A stretch of DNA of 64,000 nucleotides, taken from Devosia pacifica. Lineage in GTDB: Bacteria; Pseudomonadota; Alphaproteobacteria; Rhizobiales; Devosiaceae. The translations under genes were made by a program, and so were the position numbers. Location: the NCBI RefSeq assembly GCF_014652635.1, contig NZ_BMZE01000003.1, forward strand, positions 248,001 to 312,000, read 5' to 3'. A model generated the notes under the pieces. It was not told where the DNA came from, made no database searches, and was given only the letters and a program-made list of their open reading frames with translations. Positions 1 through 9,307 of the stretch are shown here, piece after piece (positions within the stretch are counted from its first letter, which is position 1; each line of letters opens with the position of its first letter).

Positions 1-1
1 C

Positions 2-274
2 CCGGCCGCAAACGATATCTGCCTGACGGCAACGCTCGATATCCTCAAGGCCATGGCGTTTGGGCCGGCGCCGCGGGCCTCGCTGTTCGCACTGGGGTGC
101 TGCGGCTGGAGTGCCGGCCAGCTGGAAGAGGAAATTCTGGCCAATGGCTGGCTGACTGTACCCTATTCCCGAGACTTGCTGTTCGATGTGCCGCTGCACA
201 AGCGCTATACAGCAGCGCTCGACAGTCTCAACATCTCGCGCGCCAGCCTCAGTTCCGAAGCTGGTCACGCCTGA
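2..274 (+). CDS. YqgE/AlgH family protein (UPF0301), 3' part only
   Basis: The window opens inside this gene; about 90 C-terminal codons are present in frame from base 2 to the TGA at 272-274. The readable protein has the family's conserved end: a DICLTATLDIL segment, then an ALGCCGWSAGQLEEE block and a final P-x-x-x-DLLFD segment. YqgE/AlgH proteins are about 185-200 residues and cytoplasmic; AlgH was linked to alginate regulation in Pseudomonas, but the biochemical role is not established. The gene converges on the c-di-GMP gene, whose stop lies 3 bases away. The assignment to the family is firm; the function is not. Confidence 0.85.
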   Translation, partial: PAANDICLTATLDILKAMAFGPAPRASLFALGCCGWSAGQLEEEILANGWLTVPYSRDLLFDVPLHKRYTAALDSLNISRASLSSEAGHA

Positions 275-277
275 CCG

Positions 278-3166
278 TTAGCTCTTACGCGCTGCCTGCG
301 CCGCGATAAATTTGCTGAACTCGCTGGCCGGCATGGCGCTGCCAAAGGCATGGCCCTGTGCCAGGCGGCAGTTGAGTTCGCGCAGTCGATCAACTTCCTC
401 GGTGGTTTCAACACCTTCGGCGATGACAGAAAGATCGAGCTCGTTGGCGAGCGCCACGATCGAACGGATGATCGGACCCTGTGTAAAGGAGCCGCCCGTG
501 GTTTCGTTGATCTGCACGAAATCGGCGGGGATCTTGATCGTATCGACCGGGAAGCGATGCAGGTAGCTGAGCGATGAGTGGCCGGTGCCGAAATCATCAA
601 GGGCAAGACCCAATCCAAGAGCCTTGAGAGCTTCGAGCATGTAGACGGAATGCTCGGGATTGGTCATCACCTGAGATTCCGTCAGTTCCAGCTTCATGTG
701 ACGGACTGCGCCGTGGTTCTCGCCGACCATTGTGCGGATATCGTTGAGAAGCGTTTCGCTGGTCAGCTGATTGGGCGACAGGTTGACCGACACGAAGAAC
801 TCCTCGGGCAGGTCCGGAACCGCCGCCAGCCAGTCTGCGGTGTGGTAGATCGCCTGCTCGAAGGCAATTCGTCCGAGCTGGTCGATCAGCCCTGCACGCT
901 CCGCAAGGCGCACGAATTCCGAGGGCGCCACGGCGCCACGGGTCGGGTGGTTCCAGCGCATCAGAGCTTCAGCACCGGCGATCCTGCCCGAGACGATGTC
1001 CATGATCGGCTGGAACTCGACCTGCAGCTCGCCCTGGTTCATACCGCGCTGCAGATCTTCCTCATTGGCGCGATTATAGGCGCTGATCGAGCGCGCCGAG
1101 GCACGATACGCCTCGATGCGATCGCCGCCGAGCCGCTTTGCGTAGTACATCGCAAGCTCTGCATCGCGCAGCACATCCTCGGCACTGGCGGGATTGGAAT
1201 CGTAAACCGTCACGCCTATCGAGGCCGAGAGGGTCAGATCGCGCTCACCAAAATTGAACGGGGCCTTGAGCGCCTTGCGGATCTGCTCGGCAACTTCAGC
1301 GATCTTGTTGGCGGCCTGATCCGATGCAAGCACCACCGCGAACTGATCGCCTCCGAGCCGCGCAACCGTATCGAGCGGGCGCATGTTGCGTGAGATCCGG
1401 CGCGAAATCGCCAAGAGCACGCTATCACCGGCAGAGTGCCCGATGCGTTCCTCGAGCTCCATGAAGCGATCGATATCGATCAGCAGCACGGCCGGCGCCA
1501 CGCCGCCCTGCGAGCGGGCGCGCGCCAGTGCCGCATCAAGGCGATCCAGGAACAGTTGCCGATTGGGAAGGCCGGTCAGACTGTCATGCACGGCATCATG
1601 GAGAAGGCGTTCACGCGCGGCGCGATCTTCGGTGACGTCCTGAAGCGTGCCGACAATGCGGTTGGCCTGGCCATCGCCGCCCACAACAGGTTTCACCCGC
1701 ATGCGGAACGAGCGATAGCTGCCATCATGACAGGCCAGCCGGATATCATTTGAAATCTTGCCGCGGCGGAGTTCGACGAGGGTGTCAAAAGCCGTGCGGA
1801 AACGATCACGATCTTCCGGGTGCACCCGATCAAGCCAGCGCTTGATGGCGCCACGCAAGGCGCCGCGCTTTTCGCCGAGCCGTGTCGCCAGTTCTTCCGA
1901 GACGGTCACCCGATCCCGCTCGATATTCCAATCAAAGACGAAATCGCCAGAGCCGGTGAGCGCCAATGCCCGTCGCTCGACTTCCGACAAGGCTCCGATC
2001 GACATCTGGCCTTCAGAGAAGGCGTGCTGAACAGTGGTGAACCCGAGCAGCATGACGATGAGAACGAGCCCGCCAGCGACAGCGGACTGCGCAATATCGT
2101 TCGAGACCTGCCCCGAGATCACCAGATAGCTGTAGAAGAGCCAGGCGATGACGATGATCCAGGTCGGCACCAGCAGGACGGCGCGATCATACCCGCGCAG
2201 CGCCAGCAACAGAATCAGCACAAGGCCGGAGAAGCCGAGCAGCAAGAGCACAAGCCTGGCAACCGTGGCGGCAATCGCCGGTTGGAAGAATGCAAATGCG
2301 AACAGCGCCAGGAAAAGCGCTGCCAGCCCGAGCGCCAGATGGATGAACCGCAAATGCCATCGGTGCAAGTTGAGATAGATGAAGAGAAAGCCTGCCAACG
2401 CCGTCGCAAGGGCTGCCTCGGCCGCAGCGCGCAATGGCTGCATGTTGCCGGCGGAGATGCCGAGCAATCTGCCCATCACGCCGAAATCGATCAGCAGATA
2501 AAACAGCGTCGCCCAGGCAAACGCCGCCGTGGCCGGAAAGACACCTCGCCCCTTCACCACGAACATGATGGTCAGGAACGTTGCCGCGAGCGAAGCGACA
2601 CCGAGCACCACGCCGCGGAACAAAGTGAACGAGTTCACATAGTCACGGTAGGCATTAGGCTGCCACAGATAGAGTTCGGGCAGTTGCATGGAATGCAGCT
2701 CGGCCACGAAGGTGACGGTCGCACCCGGATCGAGCGTGATCTCGAAAACGTCGGCTTCCGCATCTGCCTGGCGTAGCGGGCGGATACCGGCGCTCGGCGT
2801 TAGGGCACGCACTCGTTCCTTGCCAAGATCAGGCTGGATGACACCTGAGCCTGGAAGCCTGAAGAACGGCGCCACCAGAAGCCGCTCTATCTGCTGGTCG
2901 GTATCATTGCGCAGGGCGAACAGCGCCCAGGATGGGTCCGCGTCTGGCTCGGTGGCCAGCACCTCGATGCGCCGGATAATGCCGGTTGCGTCGGGCGCGG
3001 TCGACAATTGCACGCGCCCGTTCTCTCCCGGCACCACGTCGATGGCATCAGTGAGATTGATGGCGTTGACATCTTCGGGAACAGTGATGACCTCGAAGGC
3101 TGTGCTTGGCCAAGCCGCAACAAGGGCAATGGCAATGCTCAGAGCGAAAACAAGCAGATGGCGCAT
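278..3166 (-). CDS. Membrane 7TMR-DISM / PAS / GGDEF / EAL protein, probable c-di-GMP phosphodiesterase
   Basis: The protein has 962 residues if it starts at the ATG at 3166, which opens a clear signal peptide (MRHLLVFALSIAIAL, then A-F-E). An in-frame extension to 3295 has no family support. Order: periplasmic sensing region about 25-175, seven-helix 7TMR-DISM membrane block about 178-380, PAS about 395-510, GGDEF about 520-690, EAL about 705-950. The EAL domain keeps EALMR, VNLS, LELTES, DDFGTG, the KIP lysine and AEGVET, so it should hydrolyse c-di-GMP. The GGDEF signature reads GGDQF, and the usual F-K-x-x-N-D nucleotide-binding stretch reads FMELEERIGH. The cyclase half is therefore probably weak, regulatory or inactive (inference). 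The gene is monocistronic as far as can be seen. Confidence 0.9.
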   Translation of the reverse strand: MRHLLVFALSIAIALVAAWPSTAFEVITVPEDVNAINLTDAIDVVPGENGRVQLSTAPDATGIIRRIEVLATEPDADPSWALFALRNDTDQQIERLLVAPFFRLPGSGVIQPDLGKERVRALTPSAGIRPLRQADAEADVFEITLDPGATVTFVAELHSMQLPELYLWQPNAYRDYVNSFTLFRGVVLGVASLAATFLTIMFVVKGRGVFPATAAFAWATLFYLLIDFGVMGRLLGISAGNMQPLRAAAEAALATALAGFLFIYLNLHRWHLRFIHLALGLAALFLALFAFAFFQPAIAATVARLVLLLLGFSGLVLILLLALRGYDRAVLLVPTWIIVIAWLFYSYLVISGQVSNDIAQSAVAGGLVLIVMLLGFTTVQHAFSEGQMSIGALSEVERRALALTGSGDFVFDWNIERDRVTVSEELATRLGEKRGALRGAIKRWLDRVHPEDRDRFRTAFDTLVELRRGKISNDIRLACHDGSYRSFRMRVKPVVGGDGQANRIVGTLQDVTEDRAARERLLHDAVHDSLTGLPNRQLFLDRLDAALARARSQGGVAPAVLLIDIDRFMELEERIGHSAGDSVLLAISRRISRNMRPLDTVARLGGDQFAVVLASDQAANKIAEVAEQIRKALKAPFNFGERDLTLSASIGVTVYDSNPASAEDVLRDAELAMYYAKRLGGDRIEAYRASARSISAYNRANEEDLQRGMNQGELQVEFQPIMDIVSGRIAGAEALMRWNHPTRGAVAPSEFVRLAERAGLIDQLGRIAFEQAIYHTADWLAAVPDLPEEFFVSVNLSPNQLTSETLLNDIRTMVGENHGAVRHMKLELTESQVMTNPEHSVYMLEALKALGLGLALDDFGTGHSSLSYLHRFPVDTIKIPADFVQINETTGGSFTQGPIIRSIVALANELDLSVIAEGVETTEEVDRLRELNCRLAQGHAFGSAMPASEFSKFIAAQAARKS

Positions 3167-3319
3167 TCGAGGCGAGTATATCCTGCGGTGGGCTTGATTA
3201 AGGCGAGCCGGTGGCGCGACGACGGTAGATCCGACATCGCACCGTCCTTCTTGCGGGACGGCGCCCTTGGTAGCCTCGATTGCGCGGCGCAGCAAGCGCC
3301 GGGGTGTGTGGCGGGAAAA

Positions 3320-3931
3320 TCACACCCGCCAATCGTTACGATAGCGCCGGCTTTCGAACCGCTCACGCGTCAGCCCGAACAGCACGTGATCCGCCCAGCG
3401 GCCATCGATTTGCAGGTAAGCCTCGGCGAAGCCTTCTTCGACAAAGCCGTTCTTTTCGAGCACGCGTCTCGACGCCATATTGTGTGGAAGAAACGCTGCG
3501 TGCGCCCGATGAAGGCTCAGCGTATCGAATATGAAAGGCAGCGTGGCACCGACTGCTTCGGTCATAATTCCCTGACCCGCGAAAGGCTGGCCCATCCAGT
3601 AGCCGAGATTGACGTGCTGAGCGGCGCGGCGGCGGACATTTGACAGGGTGATGCCTCCAAGCAGTTCTTCCGCTCCATTGTTCATCCGCAGCACGAAGAA
3701 TGAATAGTCGGTCCCCTCGACGGCTTCCTGCCGGCCGCGGCGCACCCTGCTGACAAAAGCGCTGCGCGCCAGATCAAGCTCGGTCCAGCGCGGTTCGAAC
3801 GGGCGCAGGAAATCGCGGCTGGAGCGGCGCAAGGCGTACCACTGATCATAATCGCGTAGCTGGGGCAGACGCAGATGAACCGTGGTGCCTTCGAGAACGG
3901 GCGTCTCGGAGGACGTCCAGGGCCAGAACAC
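3320..3931 (-). CDS. GNAT acetyltransferase of the RimJ/RimL type
   Basis: This 203-residue single-domain protein resembles ribosomal-protein N-terminal-alanine acetyltransferases. It has the N-terminal LRLPQLRDYDQWYALR segment, a Y-W-M-G-x-P-x-A-G-x-G-I-M-T-E acetyl-CoA loop, and the R-x-V-L-E-K-N-G-F-x-x-E-G motif near the C-terminus. The start is GTG at 3931, with GAGGGG about nine bases upstream. It follows the M16 peptidase gene by 14 bases and is probably the last gene of the thrC-M16-GNAT run. The exact acceptor (S5, S18, L7/L12 or another protein) cannot be told from sequence. Confidence 0.88.
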   Translation of the reverse strand: MFWPWTSSETPVLEGTTVHLRLPQLRDYDQWYALRRSSRDFLRPFEPRWTELDLARSAFVSRVRRGRQEAVEGTDYSFFVLRMNNGAEELLGGITLSNVRRRAAQHVNLGYWMGQPFAGQGIMTEAVGATLPFIFDTLSLHRAHAAFLPHNMASRRVLEKNGFVEEGFAEAYLQIDGRWADHVLFGLTRERFESRRYRNDWRV

Positions 3932-3945
3932 GAGACTATTCCCCT

Positions 3946-5226
3946 CTAGCGGCGCAGACGCTCGCCAATCGTGGCGGTATCAGGCAAGTGATCGATCGGC
4001 CCGATGCCGGCCAGGGAAACGGTACCGGTGGTGAAGATGGCCTGGGCAATCTCCTTGACCCGGTCAGCGGTAATGCGGCTGATGCGGTCCACGGTCTCCT
4101 GCAATGCAATGGGGCGCCCCCACAGAATCTGCTGACGCGCCAACTGCCCGGCGCGGGCCGAGGGGCTTTCGAGCGACATCAACAGGCCAGCGCGGATCTG
4201 ATTACGCACCCGCATCACCTCTTCGTCGGTGATCGATTCCGCCGCCCGGCGTAACTCATCAATCAGAACCGGCATCAGTTCGTTGACCTCGTCCTGACCG
4301 GTTGCCGCGGCAACGCCGAATATTCCGCTATCGGCGAACGCCCAGTGGAAAGCGTAAACCGCGTAGCACAGCCCACGCCGCTCACGAATTTCCTGGAACA
4401 GGCGAGAACTCATGCCACCACCCAACACCGAGGCCAGGATCTGGACCGCATAAAAGCCATCGGAATTATAGGCACGTCCCTCAAATCCGAGCACGATGTG
4501 CGCCTGTTCATGGTCGGAGACCAGGCGTTCCTCGCCACCTCTGTACTCGGCACGTTGCGGCGCCGGCGCACCGTTGGGCGCCAGGTCCGCGAACCGGCTT
4601 TCGGCGACCCGCACCAGATCATCGTGATCTACGTTGCCGGCGGCGGCGATGGTCATGTGATCACCGACATAATTGCGGCGCATGTACTTACGGATCATGT
4701 CAGGGCCGAATTCGCCGACAGAATCGACGGTACCGAGGATGGTTCGACCGATCGGCTGATCGGGAAAGGCGGCAGACTGGAAGAGATCGAACACGTGATC
4801 ATCGGGATTGTCGCGCGCCGCGCCGATCTCCTGCTCGATCACGCGCTTTTCGCGCTCAAGTTCGGCCTCCTCGAACTTCGAATTCTGCAGGATATCGGCG
4901 AGGATATCGGCAGCGAGCACAACATCCTCCTTGAGAACGCGGGCAAAATAGCCAGTGTGTTCGATAGAAGTCGCGGCGTTCAGGTCACCACCGACATTCT
5001 CGATGGTCTCGGCGATTTCGATGGCGCTACGGGTGGTGGTTCCCTTGAAGGCCATATGCTCGAGAAGATGCGACATGCCATGCTCGGACTTGCGTTCGCA
5101 GCGCGAGCCGGCACGCACCCAGACCCCAAGCGAGGCGCTTTCGAGATGGGGCATGTTGTCCGTCAGGACCACCATCCCGTTCTCGAGGGTCGTCTGTCGT
5201 ACGCTCAATCGGTCCTCCCGAGCCAT
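3946..5226 (-). CDS. M16 family zinc metallopeptidase (mitochondrial processing peptidase-like)
   Basis: This 426-residue protein is the size of a two-domain M16B subunit. It has the inverted zinc motif H-L-L-E-H in HGMSHLLEHMAFKGT near residue 50, with the downstream zinc-ligand glutamate in the E-x-x-x-x-x-x-E region around residues 120-130. The C-terminal half has the GGGMSSRLFQEIRERRGLCY block typical of the family. It has no signal peptide, so it is probably cytoplasmic. It lies 44 bases after thrC, an arrangement common in this order. The ATG at 5226 is used here; a TTG at 5208 with GGGAGG five bases upstream is a good alternative and would remove six residues. Confidence 0.93.
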   Translation of the reverse strand: MAREDRLSVRQTTLENGMVVLTDNMPHLESASLGVWVRAGSRCERKSEHGMSHLLEHMAFKGTTTRSAIEIAETIENVGGDLNAATSIEHTGYFARVLKEDVVLAADILADILQNSKFEEAELEREKRVIEQEIGAARDNPDDHVFDLFQSAAFPDQPIGRTILGTVDSVGEFGPDMIRKYMRRNYVGDHMTIAAAGNVDHDDLVRVAESRFADLAPNGAPAPQRAEYRGGEERLVSDHEQAHIVLGFEGRAYNSDGFYAVQILASVLGGGMSSRLFQEIRERRGLCYAVYAFHWAFADSGIFGVAAATGQDEVNELMPVLIDELRRAAESITDEEVMRVRNQIRAGLLMSLESPSARAGQLARQQILWGRPIALQETVDRISRITADRVKEIAQAIFTTGTVSLAGIGPIDHLPDTATIGERLRR

Positions 5227-5270
5227 GTCGTATCGGCCATTGCCGCCGCTCCGCTGGCTCCTTGTAATAC

Positions 5271-6662
5271 TCAGGCGCGGGTTCGCGCCAAAATGAAGTC
5301 CTCGACCTGTTTCTGGTCGTTGGGCAGAACGCTAAGCCGTTCTTCCCGCTCGTGCAAATCCGCAAGTGCTGGCGGCAACGCCGGCGAGACGCCGCTGGCT
5401 TTCGATACGGCCTCCGGGAATTTCGCCGGATGCGCGGTGGACAGGGTGATCATCGGGGTGGGGCGCCGAAGATTGGCTCGCGCCACCTCAACGCCGACCG
5501 CCGTGTGCGGATCAAGCAGATAGCCCGATGCCTCATGCACGGAGCGGATGACCCGCGCTGTCGACTCTTCGCTAGAGGTGCCGGCCAAGAACTCCGAGCC
5601 GATTGTTTCGAGAGCTTCCGAGGGCAGTTCGAACCCGCCAGACTGCTTGAGCCCGTCCATCATTCTCACCACGGCTTGCGGATCGCGCCCGACAGCCTCG
5701 AAGAGCAGCCGTTCGAAGTTTGAGGACACCTCGATATCCATCGAGGGGCTTTGGGTCGCAGTGACGCCTGACTTCTCATAGCGCCCGGTTTCAAGCGTTC
5801 TGCGCAGAATGTCGTTGGCATTGGTGGCGATCACCAGACGCTCGATCGGCAGACCCATGCGCTTGGCACAATAGCCGGCGAATATGTCGCCGAAATTGCC
5901 GGTCGGCACGGTGAAGCTGACCGGACGATGCGGCGCACCGAGCGACACGGCTGCGGTGAAATAGTAGACGATCTGGGCGACGATCCGCCCCCAGTTGATC
6001 GAGTTCACGCCGGACAGATGCACACGATCCCGAAAGCCGGAGTTGGCGAACATGGCTTTCACGATTGCCTGGCAGTCGTCGAACGTCCCCTCTATTGCGA
6101 TGTTGTGGACGTTCGCATCGAGCACAGTGCTCATCTGCAAGCGTTGCACGCGCGAGGTGCGGCCATGCGGGTGAAGTATGAAAATGTCTGTGGTGTCGCG
6201 GCCCTTGAAAGCCTCGATCGCGGCAGACCCCGTATCGCCCGAGGTGGCGCCGACGATCGTCGCGCGGCTGCCGCGCTCGGCGAGGATATGGTCCATGATG
6301 CGGCTGAGGAACTGCATCGCCACGTCCTTGAACGCCAGCGTCGGGCCGTGAAAAAGCTCGACGAGGAAGTGGCCCGGCTCAAGCTCGACAAGCGGCGCAA
6401 CCGAAGGATGGCGAAAGCCGGCATAGGCGCCATCGATGATTTCACGCAGCGATCCGGCGGGGACGTCATCGCCAACAAAGCGGCTGATGATATCGAAGGC
6501 GATCTCCGCGTAGGGTTTGCCGGAGAAAGCCGCGATCTCTTCTAGTGTCAGTTGTGGCCAGGTCTTTGGAACGTAAAGACCGCCATCAGAGGCGAGCCCA
6601 GCAAGAACGGCGTCGGAAAAGCCGAGCTTCGGGGCCTGGCCGCGGGTGGATACAAACTGCAT
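5271..6662 (-). CDS. thrC: Threonine synthase
   Basis: This protein of 463 residues is a PLP enzyme that converts O-phosphohomoserine to L-threonine. The start at 6662 (MQFVSTRGQAPKLGF) is the family's usual beginning; an upstream in-frame extension overlaps surf1 and has no family support. The PLP lysine is in FHGPTLAFKDVAMQFL, and the phosphate-binding region includes GATSGDTGSAAIEAF. The N-terminal block (SDGGLYVPKTWP) and total length match the longer proteobacterial ThrC class. It follows the oxidase assembly genes with a 74-base gap and precedes the M16 peptidase gene. Confidence 0.96.
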   Translation of the reverse strand: MQFVSTRGQAPKLGFSDAVLAGLASDGGLYVPKTWPQLTLEEIAAFSGKPYAEIAFDIISRFVGDDVPAGSLREIIDGAYAGFRHPSVAPLVELEPGHFLVELFHGPTLAFKDVAMQFLSRIMDHILAERGSRATIVGATSGDTGSAAIEAFKGRDTTDIFILHPHGRTSRVQRLQMSTVLDANVHNIAIEGTFDDCQAIVKAMFANSGFRDRVHLSGVNSINWGRIVAQIVYYFTAAVSLGAPHRPVSFTVPTGNFGDIFAGYCAKRMGLPIERLVIATNANDILRRTLETGRYEKSGVTATQSPSMDIEVSSNFERLLFEAVGRDPQAVVRMMDGLKQSGGFELPSEALETIGSEFLAGTSSEESTARVIRSVHEASGYLLDPHTAVGVEVARANLRRPTPMITLSTAHPAKFPEAVSKASGVSPALPPALADLHEREERLSVLPNDQKQVEDFILARTRA

Positions 6663-6736
6663 TACGTGGAGTGCCTTCGAGAAACCGCCCTGCAACCTAT
6701 GCGATCCTTTGCCCCAACCGCAAGAAAACTTGCTGT

Positions 6737-7480
6737 TCAGGCGTTGGAAGTTTTCCGCTGACGCCATAGCCACGCGCCGAGCAGAAACGGGGTGATCAGC
6801 GCGAAGCCGAACCAGGTCATGGCATAGCCGAGGTGGTTGTTGGGAAACTCTATCACCGTTTCGCCACCCTGCGGCAGCGTGCCTTCGGGCCCCGCTGCGA
6901 GATCGAGTGTCATCGGTGCTATGGGCGAAAGATCGTCTTCGGCGAGGGCGGCGAGTTGACCCGGATCGCGCACCCAGGCCAAACGCCGCTCCGGATCGGG
7001 CTCCGGGGTGAACAGGCTTGCCGCTTCAGGGGCCCGCAGGACCCCCTCGATCGTCACTTCGCCGGCGGGAAGGCTTTCGGCGGTCATATAGTCATCGATC
7101 AGCGCATCCGGAACGAAGCCACGATTGACAAAGACAGTGCCGCCTTGCTGTAGCGCGAACGGTGTGACCACCCAATACCCGGGCCCGCTCGCCGCGCCGC
7201 GAGCGGTTGTGGACGCAAGGCTTGTGAAGATGCGCACCGACTGGCCAGGCAGGTATTGCCCCGTTATCTCGACGGGCTGAAAAATCAGGTCGGCGGGGTC
7301 AAGGCTGGCCCAATCTTGAGCGGGCGGAAAGGCGACAGGCTCAGACGTATATCGCTCCTCGACTGCAGCGATGAGGGCCTGCTTTTCGCCAAGACGCTCG
7401 ACTTGCCAGAACCCGAGCGCGATGAACACTGCCATCAGCAGCAGCATGATGGCGACGAACAGCCAGTTGCTCCACTTCAC
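6737..7480 (-). CDS. surf1: SURF1 family cytochrome oxidase assembly protein
   Basis: The protein has 247 residues with a transmembrane helix at each end and a large periplasmic loop, the SURF1 layout. Conserved pieces are GFWQVERL after the first helix, Y-W-V-V-T-P-F and FVNRGFVPD in the loop, and NNHLGYAMTWFGFAL leading into the last helix. SURF1 proteins supply or position heme a for subunit I of aa3 oxidases. The start is GTG at 7480, overlapping the end of the DUF983 gene by four bases (GTGA). This indicates translational coupling within the cta operon. Confidence 0.93.
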   Translation of the reverse strand: MKWSNWLFVAIMLLLMAVFIALGFWQVERLGEKQALIAAVEERYTSEPVAFPPAQDWASLDPADLIFQPVEITGQYLPGQSVRIFTSLASTTARGAASGPGYWVVTPFALQQGGTVFVNRGFVPDALIDDYMTAESLPAGEVTIEGVLRAPEAASLFTPEPDPERRLAWVRDPGQLAALAEDDLSPIAPMTLDLAAGPEGTLPQGGETVIEFPNNHLGYAMTWFGFALITPFLLGAWLWRQRKTSNA

Positions 7481-7857
7481 CGGTCGTCTCCGCGGGTATG
7501 TCCTTCATGGGCATCGTGCCGATACTGCATGCCGACCATCACGCCCTTGAATGGCGGCAGAAGCGCGAGGCAGAGCACCAGCGTCGTCGGGATCCAAAGC
7601 GCAAGATGGACCAGCGGCGACGGGTTGAAGATTGCACCGACCGCCAGCGCCAGGACTACGACGATAGGACTGACGAGAAAAATGACGAACACCGCCGGGC
7701 CATCGCCACTATCGGCAAATGCCATGTCGAGCCCGCAGGCGGTGCAACGATCGACAAGCTTGAGATAGCCGCGAAACAGCTTGCCCTTGCCGCATCGTGG
7801 ACAGCGGCACCGGATTCCAGTCACTACGGGATTGAGCGGGGCTTGTGATGTCGACAT
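7477..7857 (-). CDS. DUF983 family membrane protein in the cta operon
   Basis: This 126-residue protein has an N-terminal zinc-ribbon-like region (CRCPRCGKGKLFRGYLKL, then C-T-A-C-G) followed by two transmembrane helices. That is the DUF983 layout. DUF983 genes sit between coxC/ctaE and SURF1 in many alphaproteobacteria, so a role in oxidase assembly is likely, but none is proved by the sequence. The start is ATG at 7857, 70 bases after ctaE and behind a hairpin. The end overlaps the start of surf1. Confidence 0.9.
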   Translation of the reverse strand: MSTSQAPLNPVVTGIRCRCPRCGKGKLFRGYLKLVDRCTACGLDMAFADSGDGPAVFVIFLVSPIVVVLALAVGAIFNPSPLVHLALWIPTTLVLCLALLPPFKGVMVGMQYRHDAHEGHTRGDDR

Positions 7858-7881
7858 TCACGGCACTCCTGAAACGAAGAA

Positions 7882-7901
7882 GGCGCGGCATGCGCCGCGC
7901 C
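7882..7901 (-). terminator. Strong hairpin between ctaE and the DUF983 gene
   Basis: An eight-base perfect stem (GGCGCGGC / GCCGCGCC) closes a four-base loop. On the minus strand it is followed by TTCTTCGTTTC, a weak U-rich tract. It could terminate part of the cta transcript or protect its 3' end. Because the genes on both sides clearly belong together, partial termination or mRNA stabilisation is more likely than a full stop. Confidence 0.5.
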
Positions 7902-7927
7902 CTCGAATTCTACAATGCCAGTGGTGG

Positions 7928-8764
7928 CTAGTGGGCGATATCGACGCCCCAGGCGCCCCACACATAGACGGAGGCGAACAGGAACAGCCACACCACGTCG
8001 ACGAAGTGCCAGTACCAGGCAGCAAACTCGAAACCGAGATGACGCTGCGGGGTGAAGTCACCCGCTTCGGCGCGGATCAGGCAGACCGCCAGGAAGATGG
8101 TGCCGATCAGAACGTGCGCGCCGTGAAAGCCCGTCGCCATGAAGAAGGTCGCGCCATACATGTTGCCGGAGAAGGAGAAACCGGCCTCGGTGTATTCGAT
8201 GAACTGAACGACCGAGAACAGAGCGCCCAGCAGGATTGTCAGCACCAGACCCCAGCGCAGTCCCTTGCGGTCACCTTCCAGAAGGGCATGGTGCGCCCAG
8301 GTAACGGTAGTGCCGGAAGTCAGCAGAATGATGGTGTTGAACAGTGGCAGATGGAACGGGTCGAACAGCTGCACGCCTTGTGGCGGCCAGACGCCGCCGG
8401 TTGCGGCAACACGCGCCACCTGCTCCACGTCATCGAGACGGAAGAAGCCGTCGAAATAGGCCCAGAACCAGGCAACGAAGAACATCACTTCCGAGGCGAT
8501 GAACAGGATCATGCCGTAGCGGTGGTGCATCTGCACGACCGGCGTGTGATCGACGCCGTTATTGGCTTCCTTGCGGACATCGCTCCACCAGGCGAACATG
8601 ACGTAGAGCACGCCAATCAGGCCGATGAAGAACACCCAAGGGGTCCAGTTGTGCATCCAGGCGACGCCGCCAATGGCAAGGATGAAGACCGCAACCGAAG
8701 CCACGAAGGGCCACGGGCTGGGGTCAACGAGATGATAGTCGTGGTTCTTGGCGTGGGCGGCCAT
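7928..8764 (-). CDS. ctaE: Cytochrome c oxidase subunit III
   Basis: This 278-residue protein has seven predicted membrane helices, the normal size for alphaproteobacterial aa3 subunit III. Recognisable parts are YHLVDPSPWPF at the N-terminus, the FIASEVMFFVAWFWAYF helix with its conserved glutamate, GHGAHV-like FHGAHVLIGTIFL, and the end HFVDVVWLFLFASVYVWG. Subunit III stabilises the core enzyme and proton uptake into the D-channel. The ATG at 8764 begins three bases after the ctaG stop. Confidence 0.97.
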   Translation of the reverse strand: MAAHAKNHDYHLVDPSPWPFVASVAVFILAIGGVAWMHNWTPWVFFIGLIGVLYVMFAWWSDVRKEANNGVDHTPVVQMHHRYGMILFIASEVMFFVAWFWAYFDGFFRLDDVEQVARVAATGGVWPPQGVQLFDPFHLPLFNTIILLTSGTTVTWAHHALLEGDRKGLRWGLVLTILLGALFSVVQFIEYTEAGFSFSGNMYGATFFMATGFHGAHVLIGTIFLAVCLIRAEAGDFTPQRHLGFEFAAWYWHFVDVVWLFLFASVYVWGAWGVDIAH

Positions 8765-8767
8765 CGG

Positions 8768-9307
8768 TCAGCTTCCCTCTTGGTCCGAAGCGAAAAAGGA
8801 ATATGAAAGCGTGATCTCGTGTACTGTGTCGAGATCATGGTTCTGGTCAAGCTCGGGATCGACGAAAAACGTCACCGGCATCTCTACCGTTTCGCCCGGC
8901 TGCAACGTCTGCTCGGTAAAGCAGAAGCACTCCATTTTGTTGAAGTAATAGCCGGCATTCTCGGGCGTGACGTTGAAAAGCGCCATGCCGGTGATCGGCC
9001 TGTTCGTGAGATTGGTCGCGGTGTAGCTGACTGTCTCGCTGGCACCGATGCGGTCGGTCACTGCCCTCGCCGGCTTCACCGACCATGCCAGCCCCCGATC
9101 GACGTTCGAGTCGAACCGAACGGTCATCTCGCGATCGATGATCCCTTTGGGTCCGGAAGACACCTGGGTGGTCCCGCCATAACCGGTGACCTGACAGAAG
9201 AGGCTATAAAGCGGCACCGAGGCGAAGGCCAAACCGGTCATGCCGAGGACGATGAACAACAGAGTCATCGCCACCTTTTCATTGCGGTGGATAGAAGCGG
9301 CAGCCAT
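8768..9307 (-). CDS. ctaG: Cytochrome c oxidase copper-delivery protein CtaG (Cox11)
   Basis: This 179-residue protein has one N-terminal transmembrane helix and a periplasmic Cox11 domain. Copper ligands are in the ECFCF motif (KMECFCFTEQTLQPGE), and the FVDPEL segment is also conserved. Cox11/CtaG inserts CuB into subunit I. The ATG at 9307 shares its A with the stop of the small upstream gene (TGATG); a GTG one codon earlier is possible but less likely. It lies in the usual position between the small coxF-like gene and ctaE. Confidence 0.96.
   Translation of the reverse strand: MAAASIHRNEKVAMTLLFIVLGMTGLAFASVPLYSLFCQVTGYGGTTQVSSGPKGIIDREMTVRFDSNVDRGLAWSVKPARAVTDRIGASETVSYTATNLTNRPITGMALFNVTPENAGYYFNKMECFCFTEQTLQPGETVEMPVTFFVDPELDQNHDLDTVHEITLSYSFFASDQEGS

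Noticed and set aside
1820..2776. Long plus-strand open frame opposite the c-di-GMP gene
   Set aside because: Composition is typical of an antisense shadow (rich in Q, E, R and H), with no ribosome site or recognisable domain, and it lies wholly inside a well-supported gene.
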